A stretch of DNA of 64,000 nt from assembly GCF_014297465.1 (NCBI RefSeq), contig NZ_JACORT010000009.1:124001-188000 (forward strand), read 5' to 3'. The DNA is from Ramlibacter cellulosilyticus (lineage in GTDB: Bacteria; Pseudomonadota; Gammaproteobacteria; Burkholderiales; Burkholderiaceae_C). The translations under genes and the position numbers were made by a program. A model generated the notes under the pieces. It searched no databases and was not told the DNA's origin. It was given only the letters and a program-made list of their open reading frames with translations. Shown one piece after another: positions 25,162-35,008 of this stretch (position 1 is the stretch's first letter; each line of letters begins with the position of its first letter).

Positions 25162-25586
25162 CGCAGGAACTTGCCCACCAGCATGTAGGCCGTGCAGGGC
25201 CAGAAGGGCAGGCGCAGCCAGCCGGCGACGGCGCACAGCGGGTCGCCGACGATCGGCAGCCACGACAGCAGGCAGGCCTTGGGCCCGAGCCGCTCCAGGA
25301 AGTCGAGCGCCTTCAGGTGCGTGCGCGAGTGGCGGTACTTGTCGACGGCCTCGTGGGCGCCGTAGCCCATCCACCAGTCCAGCATGCCGCCCAGCGTGTT
25401 GCCGATCGTCGCCACGGCGATCGCGCTCCAGAAGAGGTCGGGGTTCAGCTTCAGCAGGCCGAACAGCGCCGGCTCCGAGCCGATGGGCAGCAGCGTGGCG
25501 GAGATGAAGGCAGCGACGAAGAGCGTGCTGAGCCCGTACTGCGGCAGCGCCAGCAGGGCGAACAGTGTTTCCATCCAGGAGGGCAT
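25116..25586 (-). CDS. YqaA-family (DedA/VTT-like) inner-membrane protein
   Basis: 156 aa with 3-4 hydrophobic segments. Motifs FVAAFISATLLPIGSEPALFGLL and AIGNTLGG-like (VATIGNTLGGMLDWWMGYGA), then LSWLPIVGDPLCAVAGWLRLPFWPC, typical of the short YqaA branch of the VTT/DedA proteins thought to be lipid scramblases or transporters. ATG 25586 is the first start; ATG 25574 (4 codons later) is an alternative. Confidence 0.88.
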   Translation of the reverse strand: MPSWMETLFALLALPQYGLSTLFVAAFISATLLPIGSEPALFGLLKLNPDLFWSAIAVATIGNTLGGMLDWWMGYGAHEAVDKYRHSRTHLKALDFLERLGPKACLLSWLPIVGDPLCAVAGWLRLPFWPCTAYMLVGKFLRYFVMTAALLWMFPH

Positions 25587-25672
25587 GTGCGCGGCATGTT
25601 ATCGGAGCAGCCGTCGCGATTGGGTTGATCCGGCGCAAGCGACCGATTTCAGGCACTGAAACGCCCGGGGCC

Positions 25673-25678
25673 TACAAT
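25673..25678 (+). promoter_or_regulatory. -10 element of dusB-fis
   Basis: TACAAT 36 bases before the dusB ATG, in an otherwise GC-rich gap between divergent genes. No good -35 is seen at 17-18 bases. Confidence 0.45.
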
Positions 25679-25713
25679 CGTGCCTCTTTTTTCGGCAGCC
25701 CCTTTCCACCCCC

Positions 25714-26754
25714 ATGCGCATCGGCCCTTACACCCTGGCGAACAACGTGTTCGTCGCGCCGATGGCCGGTGTGACGGACCGTCCCTTCCGCCAGCTGTGC
25801 CGCGCCTTCGGCGCGGGCCATGCGGTGAGCGAAATGGTCACCTCGCGCAAGGACCTGTGGAACAGCCTGAAGACCTCGCGCCGCGCCAATCACGACGGCG
25901 AGCCGGGACCGGTGGCCGTGCAGATCGCCGGCACCGATGCGCAGATGATGGCCGAGGCCGCCGCGTACAACGTCGAGCGCGGCGCGCAGATCATCGACAT
26001 CAACATGGGCTGCCCGGCCAAGAAGGTCTGCAACAAGTGGGCGGGCTCCGCGCTGATGCAGGACGAGCCGCTGGCGCTCGCCATCGCGCAGGCCGTTGTG
26101 CACGCGTGCGCGCCGCATGGCGTGCCGGTGACGCTGAAGATGCGCACCGGCTGGTCGGCCGCGCACCGCAATGCCGTGACGCTGGCGCGCGCGTTCGAGG
26201 ACATCGGCGTGCAGATGCTCACCGTGCACGGCCGCACGCGCGAGCAGGGCTACAAGGGCCTGGCCGAATACGACACCATCGCCGCGGTGAAGGCCGCGGT
26301 GCGCATCCCGGTGGTCGCCAACGGCGACATCGTGTCGCCGCAGAAGGCGCGCGCGGTGCTCGCCGCCACCGGCGCCGACGCCGTGATGGTCGGCCGCGCG
26401 GCCCAGGGGCGGCCGTGGATCTTCCGGGAGATCGCGCACTTCCTGGCCACGGGGACCGAACTCGCGCCGCCGCTGGTGGCCGAGGTGCAGCGCGCGCTCG
26501 TCGCGCACCTGCAGGACCACTACGCGCTGTATGGCGAATTCACCGGTGTGCGCAGCGCCCGCAAGCACATCGGGTGGTACGTGCGCTCGCTTCCGGGAGG
26601 GGAGGCGTTCCGCGCGGAGATGATCGCGATCGAGGACAGCATGACGCAGCTGTCCGCCGTCAACCGCTTCTTCGAGGGCCTCGCCGCCCGGATGGACCGC
26701 CTGCCGGTCGCTTCCGCTGCGGGGATGGAGGAGCTTGCCGAAGAAAACACATGA
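25714..26754 (+). CDS. dusB: tRNA-dihydrouridine synthase B
   Basis: 346 aa. FMN enzyme that reduces uridine in the tRNA D-loop. Motifs: VFVAPMAGVTDRPFRQLCRAFGAG, IDINMGCPAKKVCNKWAGSALM (catalytic Cys in GCPAKKVCN), TLKMRTGWS, LTVHGRTREQGYKG, VVANGDIVSP and GADAVMVGRAAQGRPWIFRE. Followed by fis with an ATGA overlap, the classical dusB-fis operon. Confidence 0.97.
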   Translation: MRIGPYTLANNVFVAPMAGVTDRPFRQLCRAFGAGHAVSEMVTSRKDLWNSLKTSRRANHDGEPGPVAVQIAGTDAQMMAEAAAYNVERGAQIIDINMGCPAKKVCNKWAGSALMQDEPLALAIAQAVVHACAPHGVPVTLKMRTGWSAAHRNAVTLARAFEDIGVQMLTVHGRTREQGYKGLAEYDTIAAVKAAVRIPVVANGDIVSPQKARAVLAATGADAVMVGRAAQGRPWIFREIAHFLATGTELAPPLVAEVQRALVAHLQDHYALYGEFTGVRSARKHIGWYVRSLPGGEAFRAEMIAIEDSMTQLSAVNRFFEGLAARMDRLPVASAAGMEELAEENT

Positions 26755-26987
26755 GCAAGAAGCACATCGAGGAGTGCGTCCGTGCGAGCCTGGAGGGCTA
26801 TTTCCGCGACCTGCGCGGGACCGAGCCCGACGGCATGTACGAGATGCTGGTGAAGGTGGTGGAGAAACCGCTGCTGGAGGTGGTCATGGCGAAGGCCGAC
26901 AACAACCAGTCGCGCGCCGCGGAGTGGCTGGGGCTGAACCGGAACACCCTGCGCAAGAAGCTGATCGAACACAAGTTGCTTAAGTAA
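26751..26987 (+). CDS. fis: Fis-family nucleoid / transcriptional regulator
   Basis: 78 aa. DNA-bending protein. The C-terminal helix-turn-helix is visible: [39 protein letters not shown]. The N-terminal part ([19 protein letters not shown]) is the dimerisation and activation region, shorter than in E. coli (98 aa), as usual in beta-proteobacteria. Translation is coupled to dusB. Likely a global regulator of stable-RNA and growth-phase genes. Confidence 0.95.
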   Translation: MSKKHIEECVRASLEGYFRDLRGTEPDGMYEMLVKVVEKPLLEVVMAKADNNQSRAAEWLGLNRNTLRKKLIEHKLLK

Positions 26988-27043
26988 GACCTTGCGGCCT
27001 GGCCGGAAGCGGCCAGTGGCCGCGCTGCACTGTCCCCAACACC

Positions 27044-28615
27044 ATGAATGCACTGATCTCCGTTTCGGACAAGACCGGCATCGCCGAACTGGCCAGGGCC
27101 CTGCACGACCTGGGCATCCGCCTCATCTCCACCGGCGGGACCGCGAAGCTGATCGCCGACCAGGGCCTGCCCGTGACGGAAGTTGCCGAGGTCACCGGCT
27201 TCCCCGAGATGCTGGACGGCCGCGTGAAGACCCTGCATCCCAAGATCCACGGCGGCCTGCTCGCGCGCCGCGACCTGCCCGAGCACATGGCGGCGGTGCA
27301 TCGCCATGCGATCAGCACCATCGACATCCTCGTGGTGAACCTCTACCCCTTCGAGCAGACCGTCGCGAAGCCCGGGTGCACGCTGGAAGACGCGATCGAG
27401 AACATCGACATCGGCGGCCCGGCCATGGTGCGCAGCGGGGCCAAGAACTGGAAGGACGTGGCGGTGCTCACCGACGCGTCGCAGTACCAGGGGGTGCTCG
27501 ACGAGCTGAAGACCTCCGGCCAGGTCTCGCAGCAGACGAAGTTCAAGCTCGCCGTGGCCGCCTTCAACCGCATCAGCAACTACGACGCGGCGATCAGCGA
27601 CTACCTCTCGGCGCTGCAGGAAGATGGTTCGCGCTCCATGTTCCCCGCGCAGGCCAATGGCCGCTTCGTGAAGATCCAGGACCTGCGCTACGGCGAGAAC
27701 CCGCACCAGCAGGCCGCGTTCTACCGCGACCTGCATCCGGCGCCGGGCTCGCTGGCGGTCGCGCAGCAGCTGCAGGGCAAGGAGCTCTCGTACAACAACA
27801 TCGCCGACGCGGACGCGGCGTGGGAATGCGTCAAGAGCTTCGCCACGCCGGCATGCGTGATCGTGAAGCACGCCAATCCCTGCGGCGTTGCCGTGGGCAA
27901 GGACCCGCTCGAGGCCTACTCGAAGGCCTTCCAGACGGATCCGACCTCGGCCTTCGGCGGCATCATCGCCTTCAACCGGCCGCTCGACGGCGCCGGTGCG
28001 CAGGCGGTGGCGAAGCAGTTCGTCGAGGTGCTGATGGCGCCGGACTTCGCGCCCGAGGCGCTGCAGGTCTTCGCGGGCAAGGCCAACGTGCGCCTGCTGA
28101 AGATCGCGCTGCCGCCCGGCGGCGAGCGGCCCTGGGACAAGGGCCAGAACCTGGTGGACGTGAAGCGCGTGGGCTCCGGCATGCTGATGCAGACCGCCGA
28201 CAACCGCGAGCTGACGCTGTCCGAGCTGAAGGTCGTGACGAAGAAGCAGCCGACGCAGGAGGAACTGCAGGACCTGCTGTTCGCGTGGAAGGTGGCCAAG
28301 TACGTGAAGTCCAACGCCATCGTGTTCTGCAAGGACGGCATGACCATGGGCGTGGGCGCCGGCCAGATGAGCCGCCTCGACTCCGCGCGCATCGCCAGCA
28401 TCAAGGCGCAGCACGCGAAGCTGTCGCTCGCGGGCACCGCGGTGGCGAGCGACGCGTTCTTCCCCTTCCGCGACGGCCTCGACGTGGTGGTGGACGCGGG
28501 CGCGACCTGCGTGATCCAGCCGGGCGGCTCGATGCGGGACCAGGAAGTGATCGATGCGGCGAACGAGCGCGGCGTCGCGATGGTGTTCAGCGGCGTTCGC
28601 CACTTCCGGCACTAA
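27044..28615 (+). CDS. purH: Bifunctional AICAR transformylase / IMP cyclohydrolase
   Basis: 523 aa. Last two steps of IMP synthesis. The N-terminal MGS/IMP cyclohydrolase domain ([31 protein letters not shown], ~1-195) and the C-terminal AICAR formyltransferase domain ([11 protein letters not shown] with catalytic Lys-His, [43 protein letters not shown]) are both intact. Length is normal (~525). REP locus C follows 25 bases after the stop. Confidence 0.98.
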   Translation: MNALISVSDKTGIAELARALHDLGIRLISTGGTAKLIADQGLPVTEVAEVTGFPEMLDGRVKTLHPKIHGGLLARRDLPEHMAAVHRHAISTIDILVVNLYPFEQTVAKPGCTLEDAIENIDIGGPAMVRSGAKNWKDVAVLTDASQYQGVLDELKTSGQVSQQTKFKLAVAAFNRISNYDAAISDYLSALQEDGSRSMFPAQANGRFVKIQDLRYGENPHQQAAFYRDLHPAPGSLAVAQQLQGKELSYNNIADADAAWECVKSFATPACVIVKHANPCGVAVGKDPLEAYSKAFQTDPTSAFGGIIAFNRPLDGAGAQAVAKQFVEVLMAPDFAPEALQVFAGKANVRLLKIALPPGGERPWDKGQNLVDVKRVGSGMLMQTADNRELTLSELKVVTKKQPTQEELQDLLFAWKVAKYVKSNAIVFCKDGMTMGVGAGQMSRLDSARIASIKAQHAKLSLAGTAVASDAFFPFRDGLDVVVDAGATCVIQPGGSMRDQEVIDAANERGVAMVFSGVRHFRH

Positions 28616-28640
28616 GAAGGCGGACAGCCGGACGCCGAAC

Positions 28641-28717
28641 GTAGGCTGGGTTTCGCGCAAGCGAACCCCGGCGCTTCCGCGCAACGCTGGGGTGCGCATT
28701 CGCGCAACCCAGCCTAC
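28641..28717. repeat. REP pair, locus C (GTAG type 1, heads outward)
   Basis: Forward unit 28641-28672 (GTAGGCTGGGTTTCGC..CCCCGGC) and reverse unit 28686-28717 (GCTGGGG..CCTAC). Here the GTAG heads face away from each other, the opposite of loci A and B. Lies between convergent purH and hemL; the right unit ends 2 bases before the hemL stop codon. Confidence 0.85.
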
Positions 28718-28719
28718 GG

Positions 28720-30036
28720 TCAAGCGCCCGGGGACAGGGTCTGGAACGCGTCGCGCGCCGCCTGCACCGTCAGGCGGATGTCCTCGTCGCCGTGCGCCGA
28801 CGACACGAATCCCGCCTCGTACAACGCCGGCGCGATGTACACCCCGCGATCCAGCAGCGCGTGGAACAGCTTGCCGAACGCGGGCGCGTCGCTCTTCATC
28901 ACCTGCGAGTAGTTCTGCGGCAGTTGCGGCAGCAGGAAGAAGCCGAACATGCCGCCTTCGCAGTCCGCGCTGAAGGGCACGCCGGCGTCCTTCGCGGCGG
29001 CGCTCAGGCCGTCGACCAGCGTGCGCGTCTTCCGCGCGAGCGCTTCGTAGAACCCCGGCTGCGCGATCTCCTGCAGCGTCGCCAGGCCGCAGGCCGTCGC
29101 CACCGGGTTCCCCGAGAGCGTGCCCGCCTGGTACACCGGCCCCAGCGGCGCCAGCTTCTCCATGAGCGCGCGCGGGCCGCCGAAGGCCGCCAGCGGCATG
29201 CCGCCGCCGATCACCTTGCCCAGCACCGTCATGTCGGGCACGAAGCCGGGGATCTGCTGCGCGTACACGCCTTGCGCGCCGCGCAGGCCCACGCGGAAGC
29301 CCGTCATCACCTCGTCGAACACCAGCAGCGCGCCGTGCTGCGTGCACAGCTCGCGGGCGCGCTTCATGAACGGCACGCTCGCGCGCACGAAGTTCATGTT
29401 GCCGGCGATGGCTTCGATGATCACGCAGGCGAGGTCGCCGCCGTGCGTGGCGAAAGCCTCTTCCAGCTGCGCGATGTTGTTGTATTCGAGGACCAGCGTG
29501 TGCTGCACCACTTCGGCGGGCACGCCCGCGGAGGTCGGATGGCCGAAGGTGGCCAGGCCCGAGCCGGCTTTCACGAGCAGGGAGTCCGCATGCCCGTGGT
29601 AGCAGCCTTCGAACTTGACGATGCGGTTGCGGCCGGTCGCGCCGCGCGCGAGGCGGATGGCGCTCATGGCCGCTTCGGTGCCGGAGCTCACGAGCCGCAG
29701 CATCTCCACGGAGGGCAGGTGCTTCGCCACTTCCTCGGCGAGCTCGATCTCGCGCTCGGTCGGCGCGCCGAAGGAGAAGCCTTCCTGCACGGCGCGCTGC
29801 ACGGCCTCGAGCACGCGCGGGTGGCCGTGGCCCAGGATCATGGGACCCCAGGAGCCGATGTAGTCGATGTACTTGGTGCCGTTCGCGTCCCAGAAGTACG
29901 CGCCTTCGGCGCGCTGGACGAAGCGGGGCGTGCCGCCGACGGCGCGGAAGGCGCGCACCGGCGAGTTCACCCCGCCGGGGATCAGCGCGCGGGCGCGCTC
30001 GAACAGTTCGGAATTGCGGTCAGTGCTTTGTGTCAT
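28720..30036 (-). CDS. hemL: Glutamate-1-semialdehyde 2,1-aminomutase
   Basis: 438 aa. PLP enzyme making 5-aminolevulinate for haem. Motifs: [36 protein letters not shown] (PLP phosphate), [31 protein letters not shown] and [19 protein letters not shown] (PLP Lys). ATG 30036 gives the standard N-terminus and overlaps the thiD 3' end by 17 bases, so thiD-hemL are likely co-transcribed. Confidence 0.97.
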   Translation of the reverse strand: MTQSTDRNSELFERARALIPGGVNSPVRAFRAVGGTPRFVQRAEGAYFWDANGTKYIDYIGSWGPMILGHGHPRVLEAVQRAVQEGFSFGAPTEREIELAEEVAKHLPSVEMLRLVSSGTEAAMSAIRLARGATGRNRIVKFEGCYHGHADSLLVKAGSGLATFGHPTSAGVPAEVVQHTLVLEYNNIAQLEEAFATHGGDLACVIIEAIAGNMNFVRASVPFMKRARELCTQHGALLVFDEVMTGFRVGLRGAQGVYAQQIPGFVPDMTVLGKVIGGGMPLAAFGGPRALMEKLAPLGPVYQAGTLSGNPVATACGLATLQEIAQPGFYEALARKTRTLVDGLSAAAKDAGVPFSADCEGGMFGFFLLPQLPQNYSQVMKSDAPAFGKLFHALLDRGVYIAPALYEAGFVSSAHGDEDIRLTVQAARDAFQTLSPGA

Positions 30037-30952
30037 GCGCGGGGAGGTCGAAGACTTGGGTGGCATCGCTGGCCTCCTCGTCGTCGTCGGCTTCCCCGGC
30101 TTCGGGCTGGGCCCAGAACAGGCGGTCGGGCACCACGTTGCCCATGCCCGGGCGGAAGCCGCCGTCGAGGCAGCGGTCCAGGTAGGAGAGGGCTTCCACG
30201 GCGGCGGCGGCGAGGTCGGCGCCACCGGCGACGAGGGCCGCCAGGGCGGCCGACAGCGTGTCGCCGGCACCGGAGAACACGGCGTCGAAGCGCTCGAACT
30301 TCTCGCTGGCGAGCACCGCCTGGGGGGTCGCGAGCACGTTCTCGACGAACTGGTCCGGCAGCGGCACGCCGGTGACCAGGGTGTAGGGCACGCCCATGTC
30401 CGCGGCGGCCTTGGCGAGGTCGCGGGCGGACGGGGAACGCTCGTTGTTCCACTCCGGCAACAGCCATCGCCACAGCGTGCTGTGGTTTCCTACCAACACG
30501 GTCGTCTGCGGCAACATGAGCTCGCGGAAGGCGTCTTCGTAGAGGTCCGTGGGGCTTTCGTCCCACCAGGAAAGCGCCGGCATGTACGAGATGACGGGCA
30601 CGTCCGGATAGTCCGCGGCGATCTCCGCGATGGTGCTGAGGACCTCGGGACTGCCCACGAAACCGACCTTGATCACCTGCACCGGCACGTCCTCGAGGAT
30701 GGTGCGCGCCTGCTCTGCGACGGCGTCTTCGTCGAAGGCAAAATGGTCGAAGACTTCACCCGTGTCGCGCACGTACGCGCCGGTCACGACGGGCAGCGGA
30801 TGCGCACCGACCGAAGCGATCGCGGTGACGTCGGCGGCGAGTCCGCCCGCACCGCTCGGATCGCTCGCGTTGAACACCATCACGCACGCCGGTCCCTGGT
30901 CCTCGCTCCCGGGTTCGGAGGGCTTGGTCTGGATAGGTGTGGAATTCGTCAT
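30020..30952 (-). CDS. thiD: Hydroxymethylpyrimidine / phosphomethylpyrimidine kinase
   Basis: 310 aa. Ribokinase-fold enzyme that phosphorylates HMP and HMP-P in thiamine synthesis. Visible: [41 protein letters not shown] (the SDPSGGAG and substrate site), [12 protein letters not shown], and [23 protein letters not shown] (ATP/anion hole, catalytic Asp). Acidic C-terminal tail ([10 protein letters not shown]). The N-terminal ~25 residues before the fold are polar and poorly conserved. Divergent from rubredoxin. No THI-box riboswitch is recognised in the 92-base gap. Confidence 0.9.
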   Translation of the reverse strand: MTNSTPIQTKPSEPGSEDQGPACVMVFNASDPSGAGGLAADVTAIASVGAHPLPVVTGAYVRDTGEVFDHFAFDEDAVAEQARTILEDVPVQVIKVGFVGSPEVLSTIAEIAADYPDVPVISYMPALSWWDESPTDLYEDAFRELMLPQTTVLVGNHSTLWRWLLPEWNNERSPSARDLAKAAADMGVPYTLVTGVPLPDQFVENVLATPQAVLASEKFERFDAVFSGAGDTLSAALAALVAGGADLAAAAVEALSYLDRCLDGGFRPGMGNVVPDRLFWAQPEAGEADDDEEASDATQVFDLPAHDTKH

Positions 30953-31007
30953 GGGCCCGTGATCTTCCCTGCGGCGCCTCCCGTACAGGGTAGGCAAAGG
31001 GCCTAGA

Positions 31008-31013
31008 TACAAT
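31008..31013 (+). promoter_or_regulatory. -10 element before rubredoxin/pil-chp genes
   Basis: TACAAT 31 bases before the rubredoxin GTG in the thiD-rubredoxin divergent gap. No clear -35. It would put the transcription start near 31020. Confidence 0.4.
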
Positions 31014-31044
31014 CGTTGCATTCTAGACGAAGGCCCTTTAAGCT

Positions 31045-31224
31045 GTGACCGAGACGACGACCAAGACCTGGATGTGTCTGATTTGCGGGTGGATCTATGA
31101 CGAGGCCACCGGTGCACCAGACCACGGCATCGCCCCCGGAACCCCGTGGGAGCAGGTACCGATGAACTGGACCTGCCCCGAATGCGGGGCTCGCAAGGAA
31201 GACTTCGAGATGGTCCAGATCTAA
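31045..31224 (+). CDS. Rubredoxin
   Basis: 59 aa from GTG 31045. Small iron protein with a single Fe(Cys)4 site: MCLICGWIYDEA (first CxxC) and WTCPECGARKEDFEMVQI (second CxxC), with the usual DHGIAPGTPWEQVP between. Likely one-electron carrier for an oxygenase or redox repair. The GTG gives a 9-residue lead before the conserved TWMC; a GAAGG about 11 bases upstream supports it. Rubredoxin commonly sits between thiD/hemL and pilG in Burkholderiales, though no functional link to pili is known. Confidence 0.96.
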   Translation: MTETTTKTWMCLICGWIYDEATGAPDHGIAPGTPWEQVPMNWTCPECGARKEDFEMVQI

Positions 31225-31305
31225 GACAAGAAGCAAGAACCCGCGGCGTTGGGACACTAAGAGGGATGCCGCATCGAGCAGTAACAAGATGAGGAGAGGC
31301 GTCAA

Positions 31306-31686
31306 GTGAGCACCACTGGATTGAAGGTGTTGGTGATCGATGACAGCAACACCATCCGGCGCAGTGCGGAGATCTTCCTGAAGCAGGGCGGCCACGAGGT
31401 GATGCTGGCCGAGGACGGATTCGACGCCCTGTCCAAGGTCAACGACTACGAGCCCCACCTGATCTTCTGCGACATCCTGATGCCGCGGCTGGATGGTTAC
31501 CAGACCTGCGCCATCATCAAGCGCAACGCCAAGTTTTCCGGTGTCCCCGTCGTGATGCTGTCCTCCAAGGACGGCGTGTTCGACAAGGCGCGCGGCCGCA
31601 TGGTCGGCTCGCAGGACTACCTGACCAAACCGTTTACGAAAGACCAGCTGCTGCAGACGGTGCAGCAGTTCGGCACCGCGAAATAA
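31306..31686 (+). CDS. pilG: Twitching-motility response regulator PilG
   Basis: 126 aa, one receiver domain. VLVIDDSNTIRRSAEIFLKQGGHEV (acid pocket DD), LIFCDILMPRLDGYQT (phospho-Asp), VVMLSSKDG (Thr/Ser) and DYLTKPF (Lys). No output domain. Phosphorylated by ChpA; it acts on type IV pilus extension. GTG 31306, with GAGGAGAGG 7 bases upstream. First gene of the Pil-Chp cluster proper. Confidence 0.93.
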   Translation: MSTTGLKVLVIDDSNTIRRSAEIFLKQGGHEVMLAEDGFDALSKVNDYEPHLIFCDILMPRLDGYQTCAIIKRNAKFSGVPVVMLSSKDGVFDKARGRMVGSQDYLTKPFTKDQLLQTVQQFGTAK

Positions 31687-31700
31687 GAAGGAGAGTGGCG

Positions 31701-32066
31701 ATGGCCATCCGCAAAGTCCTCGTTGTGGACGATTCCAAGACCGAACTGATGTTCATGACCGACCTGCTCCAGAAGAACGGGTTCTCGGTCAAGACCGCCG
31801 AAAGCGCGGAAGACGCGTTCCGCCGCCTCGGCGAGGAGAAGCCCGACCTGATCCTGATGGACGTGGTCATGCCCGGCCAGAACGGCTTCCAGCTCACGCG
31901 CGCCATCACGCGCGACCCGCAGTTCGCGGACGTGCCGATCATCATGTGCACGAGCAAGAACCAGGAAACCGACCGCGTGTGGGGCATGCGCCAGGGCGCG
32001 CGCGACTACATCACCAAACCGGTGGACGCCGCCGAGCTCATGGCCAAGATCAAGGCCCTGGGCTGA
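31701..32066 (+). CDS. pilH: Twitching-motility response regulator PilH
   Basis: 121 aa receiver. KVLVVDDSKTELMFMTDLLQKNG, DLILMDVVMPGQNGFQ (Asp), IIMCTSKNQETDRVWGMRQGARDYITKPV. The MCTSKNQETDRVWG stretch is typical of PilH. ATG 31701 is chosen over GTG 31695 because AAGGAGAG lies 5-6 bases upstream of it. Second regulator of the chemosensory array, thought to balance PilG (retraction or phosphate sink). Confidence 0.93.
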   Translation: MAIRKVLVVDDSKTELMFMTDLLQKNGFSVKTAESAEDAFRRLGEEKPDLILMDVVMPGQNGFQLTRAITRDPQFADVPIIMCTSKNQETDRVWGMRQGARDYITKPVDAAELMAKIKALG

Positions 32067-32092
32067 GCGGCGCGAGCGAGCAGTAGGTTCCC

Positions 32093-32623
32093 ATGGCCAA
32101 CCGCGAAGCCCTCCGCGAACTGCAGAGCCGGCTGGCCAGCCGGCTCCAGGCTGCCCGCACCGAGGGCGTGCAGGCAGGCTGGCTCGCCGTCGAGGCAGCC
32201 GGCGGCAAGTTCCTGTTCCCCCTCGCGCAATCCGGCGAGATCTTCCCGTACACGCAGACCCAGCAGGTCCCGTACACCCAGGGCTGGTTCCTGGGCGTCG
32301 CCAACCTGCGCGGCGGCCTCTTCGGCGTCGTCGACCTGGCCAGCTTCGTGACGGGGCAGGCTCCCGTGCAGCGTTCCGACGCCGGCCGCGCCGAGTCGCG
32401 CCTGGTGGCGCTCAACGCGCTGCTGGAAGTGAACTGCGCCCTGCTGATCGACCGCCTCGCCGGCCTGCGCAACACCGACGCCTTCGTCTCGTCCAACGAC
32501 GCCCCCGAGGGCTCGCCCGATTACTTCGGCAGCGGCTACACCGATGCCAGCGGCGCGTACTGGCAGGAAATCAACCTGCAGGCGCTGTCGCAACAACCGC
32601 AATTCCTGAGCATCAGCGCTTAG
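32093..32623 (+). CDS. pilI: CheW-like coupling protein PilI
   Basis: 176 aa. CheW fold linking the MCP PilJ with the kinase Chp[47 protein letters not shown] is the pattern. Ends SISA. 27 bases after pilH, 20 before pilJ, same strand. Confidence 0.92.
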   Translation: MANREALRELQSRLASRLQAARTEGVQAGWLAVEAAGGKFLFPLAQSGEIFPYTQTQQVPYTQGWFLGVANLRGGLFGVVDLASFVTGQAPVQRSDAGRAESRLVALNALLEVNCALLIDRLAGLRNTDAFVSSNDAPEGSPDYFGSGYTDASGAYWQEINLQALSQQPQFLSISA

Positions 32624-32642
32624 ACCTCCCCGAAGGCACACC

Positions 32643-34910
32643 ATGTCCGCCACTTTCTCCTTGAAGAACCTGTTCGGCAAGAAGCCCTCCGACGATGAGG
32701 TCGATCCGTCCGTCACGCAGGAACTGAGCCTCGGCGGGACGCACGGTCCCGCATCGACGACCGCCAGCATCGAAGCCGGCAGCACCCAGAACGACACCAC
32801 CATCGGCGACGACTCGATCGTCGAGGAAGTCGACGAGGCGGAACTGATCAGCGTCCCGCTGCTGGGACGCAAGACCGCCGCCACCCACCAGCGCATCCTG
32901 TTCACGCTGCTGTCCGTCGCGCTCGTCGCGCTGGGCGGCGTGGCCTTCTACGCGGTGAACCAGGCGGACCGCATCGCGCAGCAGGTGGCCGGTACCGGTA
33001 ACTCGCTGATGCAGTCGCAGCGTCTCGCGAAGTCCGTGTCGCAGGCCCTGATCGGCTCGCCGCAGGCCTTCCCCGACGTGAAGGAGTCCTCGCAGGTGCT
33101 GGCGCAGACCGTGCGCGGCCTGAAGGACGGCGACGCGAACCTGCGCCTGTCGCAGGTCGCGCCGGAACTGCAGGCCGAACTGAACGACAAGATCCTGCCG
33201 CCCGTGACGCGCGCCGAGAAGCATGCGGCGACCGTGCTGGGCCAGCAGAAGATCCTGACGCAGGTGGGCACCGCGCTGCGCACGATCAACCGCCAGTCTT
33301 CCGACCTGCTGGAAATCGCGGAGACCGTGTCATCGCTGAAGCTGCAGCAGAACGCGAACCCGGCCGAGATCTCCGCCGCCGGCCAGCTGGTGATGCTGAC
33401 GCAGCGGATCGGCAAGTCCGCGAACGAATTCCTGACCATGGAAGGCGTATCGCCGGAAGCCGTGTTCCTGCTGGGCAAGGACCTGAACTCCTTCAAGGAA
33501 ATCGCGCAGGGCCTGCTGGATGGCAGCCCCGAGCTGCGCCTGGCCGGCACCAAGGACGAACAGACGCGCGAGCGCCTGCAGGCGCTGCTGCAGCTGTACG
33601 AGCAGACCCGCACGCAGGCCGGCGCCATCCTGGGCAACCTGCAGGGCCTGGTGTCCGCGCGGGAAGCGCAGGCGTCGATCATTGCGGACTCCGAACCGCT
33701 GCGGAAGGCACTGGAAGAACTGCAGGGCAAGCTGTCCACGCAGACCGGCCTGGGCTTCTGGGAATTCATCTCGCTGGTGGGCGCCGGTGCCTTCGCCGTG
33801 CTGTGCGCCTTCGGCCTCGCCTACGTGCAGCTGCAGGACTCGCGCACCCGCCAGGAACGCGCCGAAGCGCAGCGCCACGAAGCCGAGCGCCAGGAGCAGG
33901 AAGCCAAGCGCGTGAACGACGCCAACCAGGCGGCCATTCTGCGGCTGATGAACGAACTGCAGTCGGTCGCCGAAGGCGACCTCACGCAGGAAGCGACCGT
34001 GACCGAGGACATCACCGGCGCCATCGCCGACTCGGTGAACTACACGGTGGAAGAACTGCGCCAGCTGGTGGGCAACGTGCAGAACACGGCCACGAAGGTG
34101 GCGCAGACGACGGCGCAGGTGGAATCCACGTCCACCGAGCTGCTGGCGGCTTCGACCGAGCAGCTGCGCGAGATCCGCGAAACCGGCCAGTCGGTGCTGG
34201 ACATGGCGGGTCGCATCAACACCGTTGCCGGACAAGCGCAGGAATCCGCACAGGTTGCGCGCCAGTCGCTGAAGGCTGCGGAATCCGGCCTGCAGGCGGT
34301 GCAGAACGCGATCGGCGGCATGAACGCCATCCGCGACCAGATCCAGGAAACCTCCAAGCGGATCAAGCGGCTGGGCGAATCGTCCCAGGAGATCGGCGAA
34401 ATCACCGAGCTGATTTCCGACATTACCGAACAGACGAACGTGCTGGCCCTGAACGCCGCCATCCAGGCCGCGTCCGCGGGTGAAGCCGGCCGCGGCTTCT
34501 CGGTGGTGGCGGAAGAAGTGCAGCGACTGGCCGAACGCTCCGCGGACGCGACGCGCCAGATCTCGGCGCTGGTGAAGGCCATTCAGACCGACACGCAGGA
34601 CGCCGTGGCCGCCATGGAGCGCTCGACGCAGGGCGTGGTGGAAGGGGCCAAGCTGTCCGACAACGCAGGTACCGCGCTGACGGAGATCGACCAGGTGTCG
34701 CGCCGCCTCGCCGAGCTGATCGAACAGATCTCGCAGTCCGCATCCCGCGAAGCCGAATCGGCGAACGTGGTGGCCGGCAACATCCAGCACATCTTCGCGG
34801 TGACGGAGCAGACGGGTGAAGGTACCCGTTCGACGGCGCAGCAGGTGCGCGAACTGACCCGGATGGCGGAGGAACTGCGCCAGTCGGTGTCGCGGTTCAA
34901 GATCGCCTGA
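32643..34910 (+). CDS. pilJ: Type IV pilus methyl-accepting chemotaxis protein PilJ
   Basis: 755 aa. Cytoplasmic N-terminus (~1-78), TM1 (~80-105, [21 protein letters not shown]), large periplasmic helical PilJ sensor region, TM2 (~373-397, [20 protein letters not shown]), HAMP, then an MCP signalling domain with the kinase-control tip [41 protein letters not shown] at about residues 590-630. No C-terminal CheR-binding pentapeptide. No adjacent cheR/cheB, so adaptation may be absent or encoded elsewhere. Confidence 0.94.
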   Translation: MSATFSLKNLFGKKPSDDEVDPSVTQELSLGGTHGPASTTASIEAGSTQNDTTIGDDSIVEEVDEAELISVPLLGRKTAATHQRILFTLLSVALVALGGVAFYAVNQADRIAQQVAGTGNSLMQSQRLAKSVSQALIGSPQAFPDVKESSQVLAQTVRGLKDGDANLRLSQVAPELQAELNDKILPPVTRAEKHAATVLGQQKILTQVGTALRTINRQSSDLLEIAETVSSLKLQQNANPAEISAAGQLVMLTQRIGKSANEFLTMEGVSPEAVFLLGKDLNSFKEIAQGLLDGSPELRLAGTKDEQTRERLQALLQLYEQTRTQAGAILGNLQGLVSAREAQASIIADSEPLRKALEELQGKLSTQTGLGFWEFISLVGAGAFAVLCAFGLAYVQLQDSRTRQERAEAQRHEAERQEQEAKRVNDANQAAILRLMNELQSVAEGDLTQEATVTEDITGAIADSVNYTVEELRQLVGNVQNTATKVAQTTAQVESTSTELLAASTEQLREIRETGQSVLDMAGRINTVAGQAQESAQVARQSLKAAESGLQAVQNAIGGMNAIRDQIQETSKRIKRLGESSQEIGEITELISDITEQTNVLALNAAIQAASAGEAGRGFSVVAEEVQRLAERSADATRQISALVKAIQTDTQDAVAAMERSTQGVVEGAKLSDNAGTALTEIDQVSRRLAELIEQISQSASREAESANVVAGNIQHIFAVTEQTGEGTRSTAQQVRELTRMAEELRQSVSRFKIA

Positions 34911-34915
34911 GTTGC

Positions 34916-35006
34916 GAGGGACTAGGAGCTAGGGGCTAGGGGCTAGGGAAGACAGCCGAAGCCCCGCCCTCCCTAGACCCCAGCCCCTAGACCCTAGTCC
35001 CTAGAC
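34916..35006. repeat. CTAGGG-type inverted repeat between pilJ and chpA
   Basis: GGGACTAGGAGCTAGGGG.. on the left and ..CCCCTAGACCCTAGTCCC on the right. The left arm (~34916-34950) holds four copies of a CTAGG(GG) unit; the right arm (~34971-35005) holds four complementary copies. Together they can fold into a long imperfect hairpin whose right arm ends 3 bases before the chpA ATG. Composition differs sharply from its surroundings. Confidence 0.8.
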
Positions 35007-35008
35007 AC

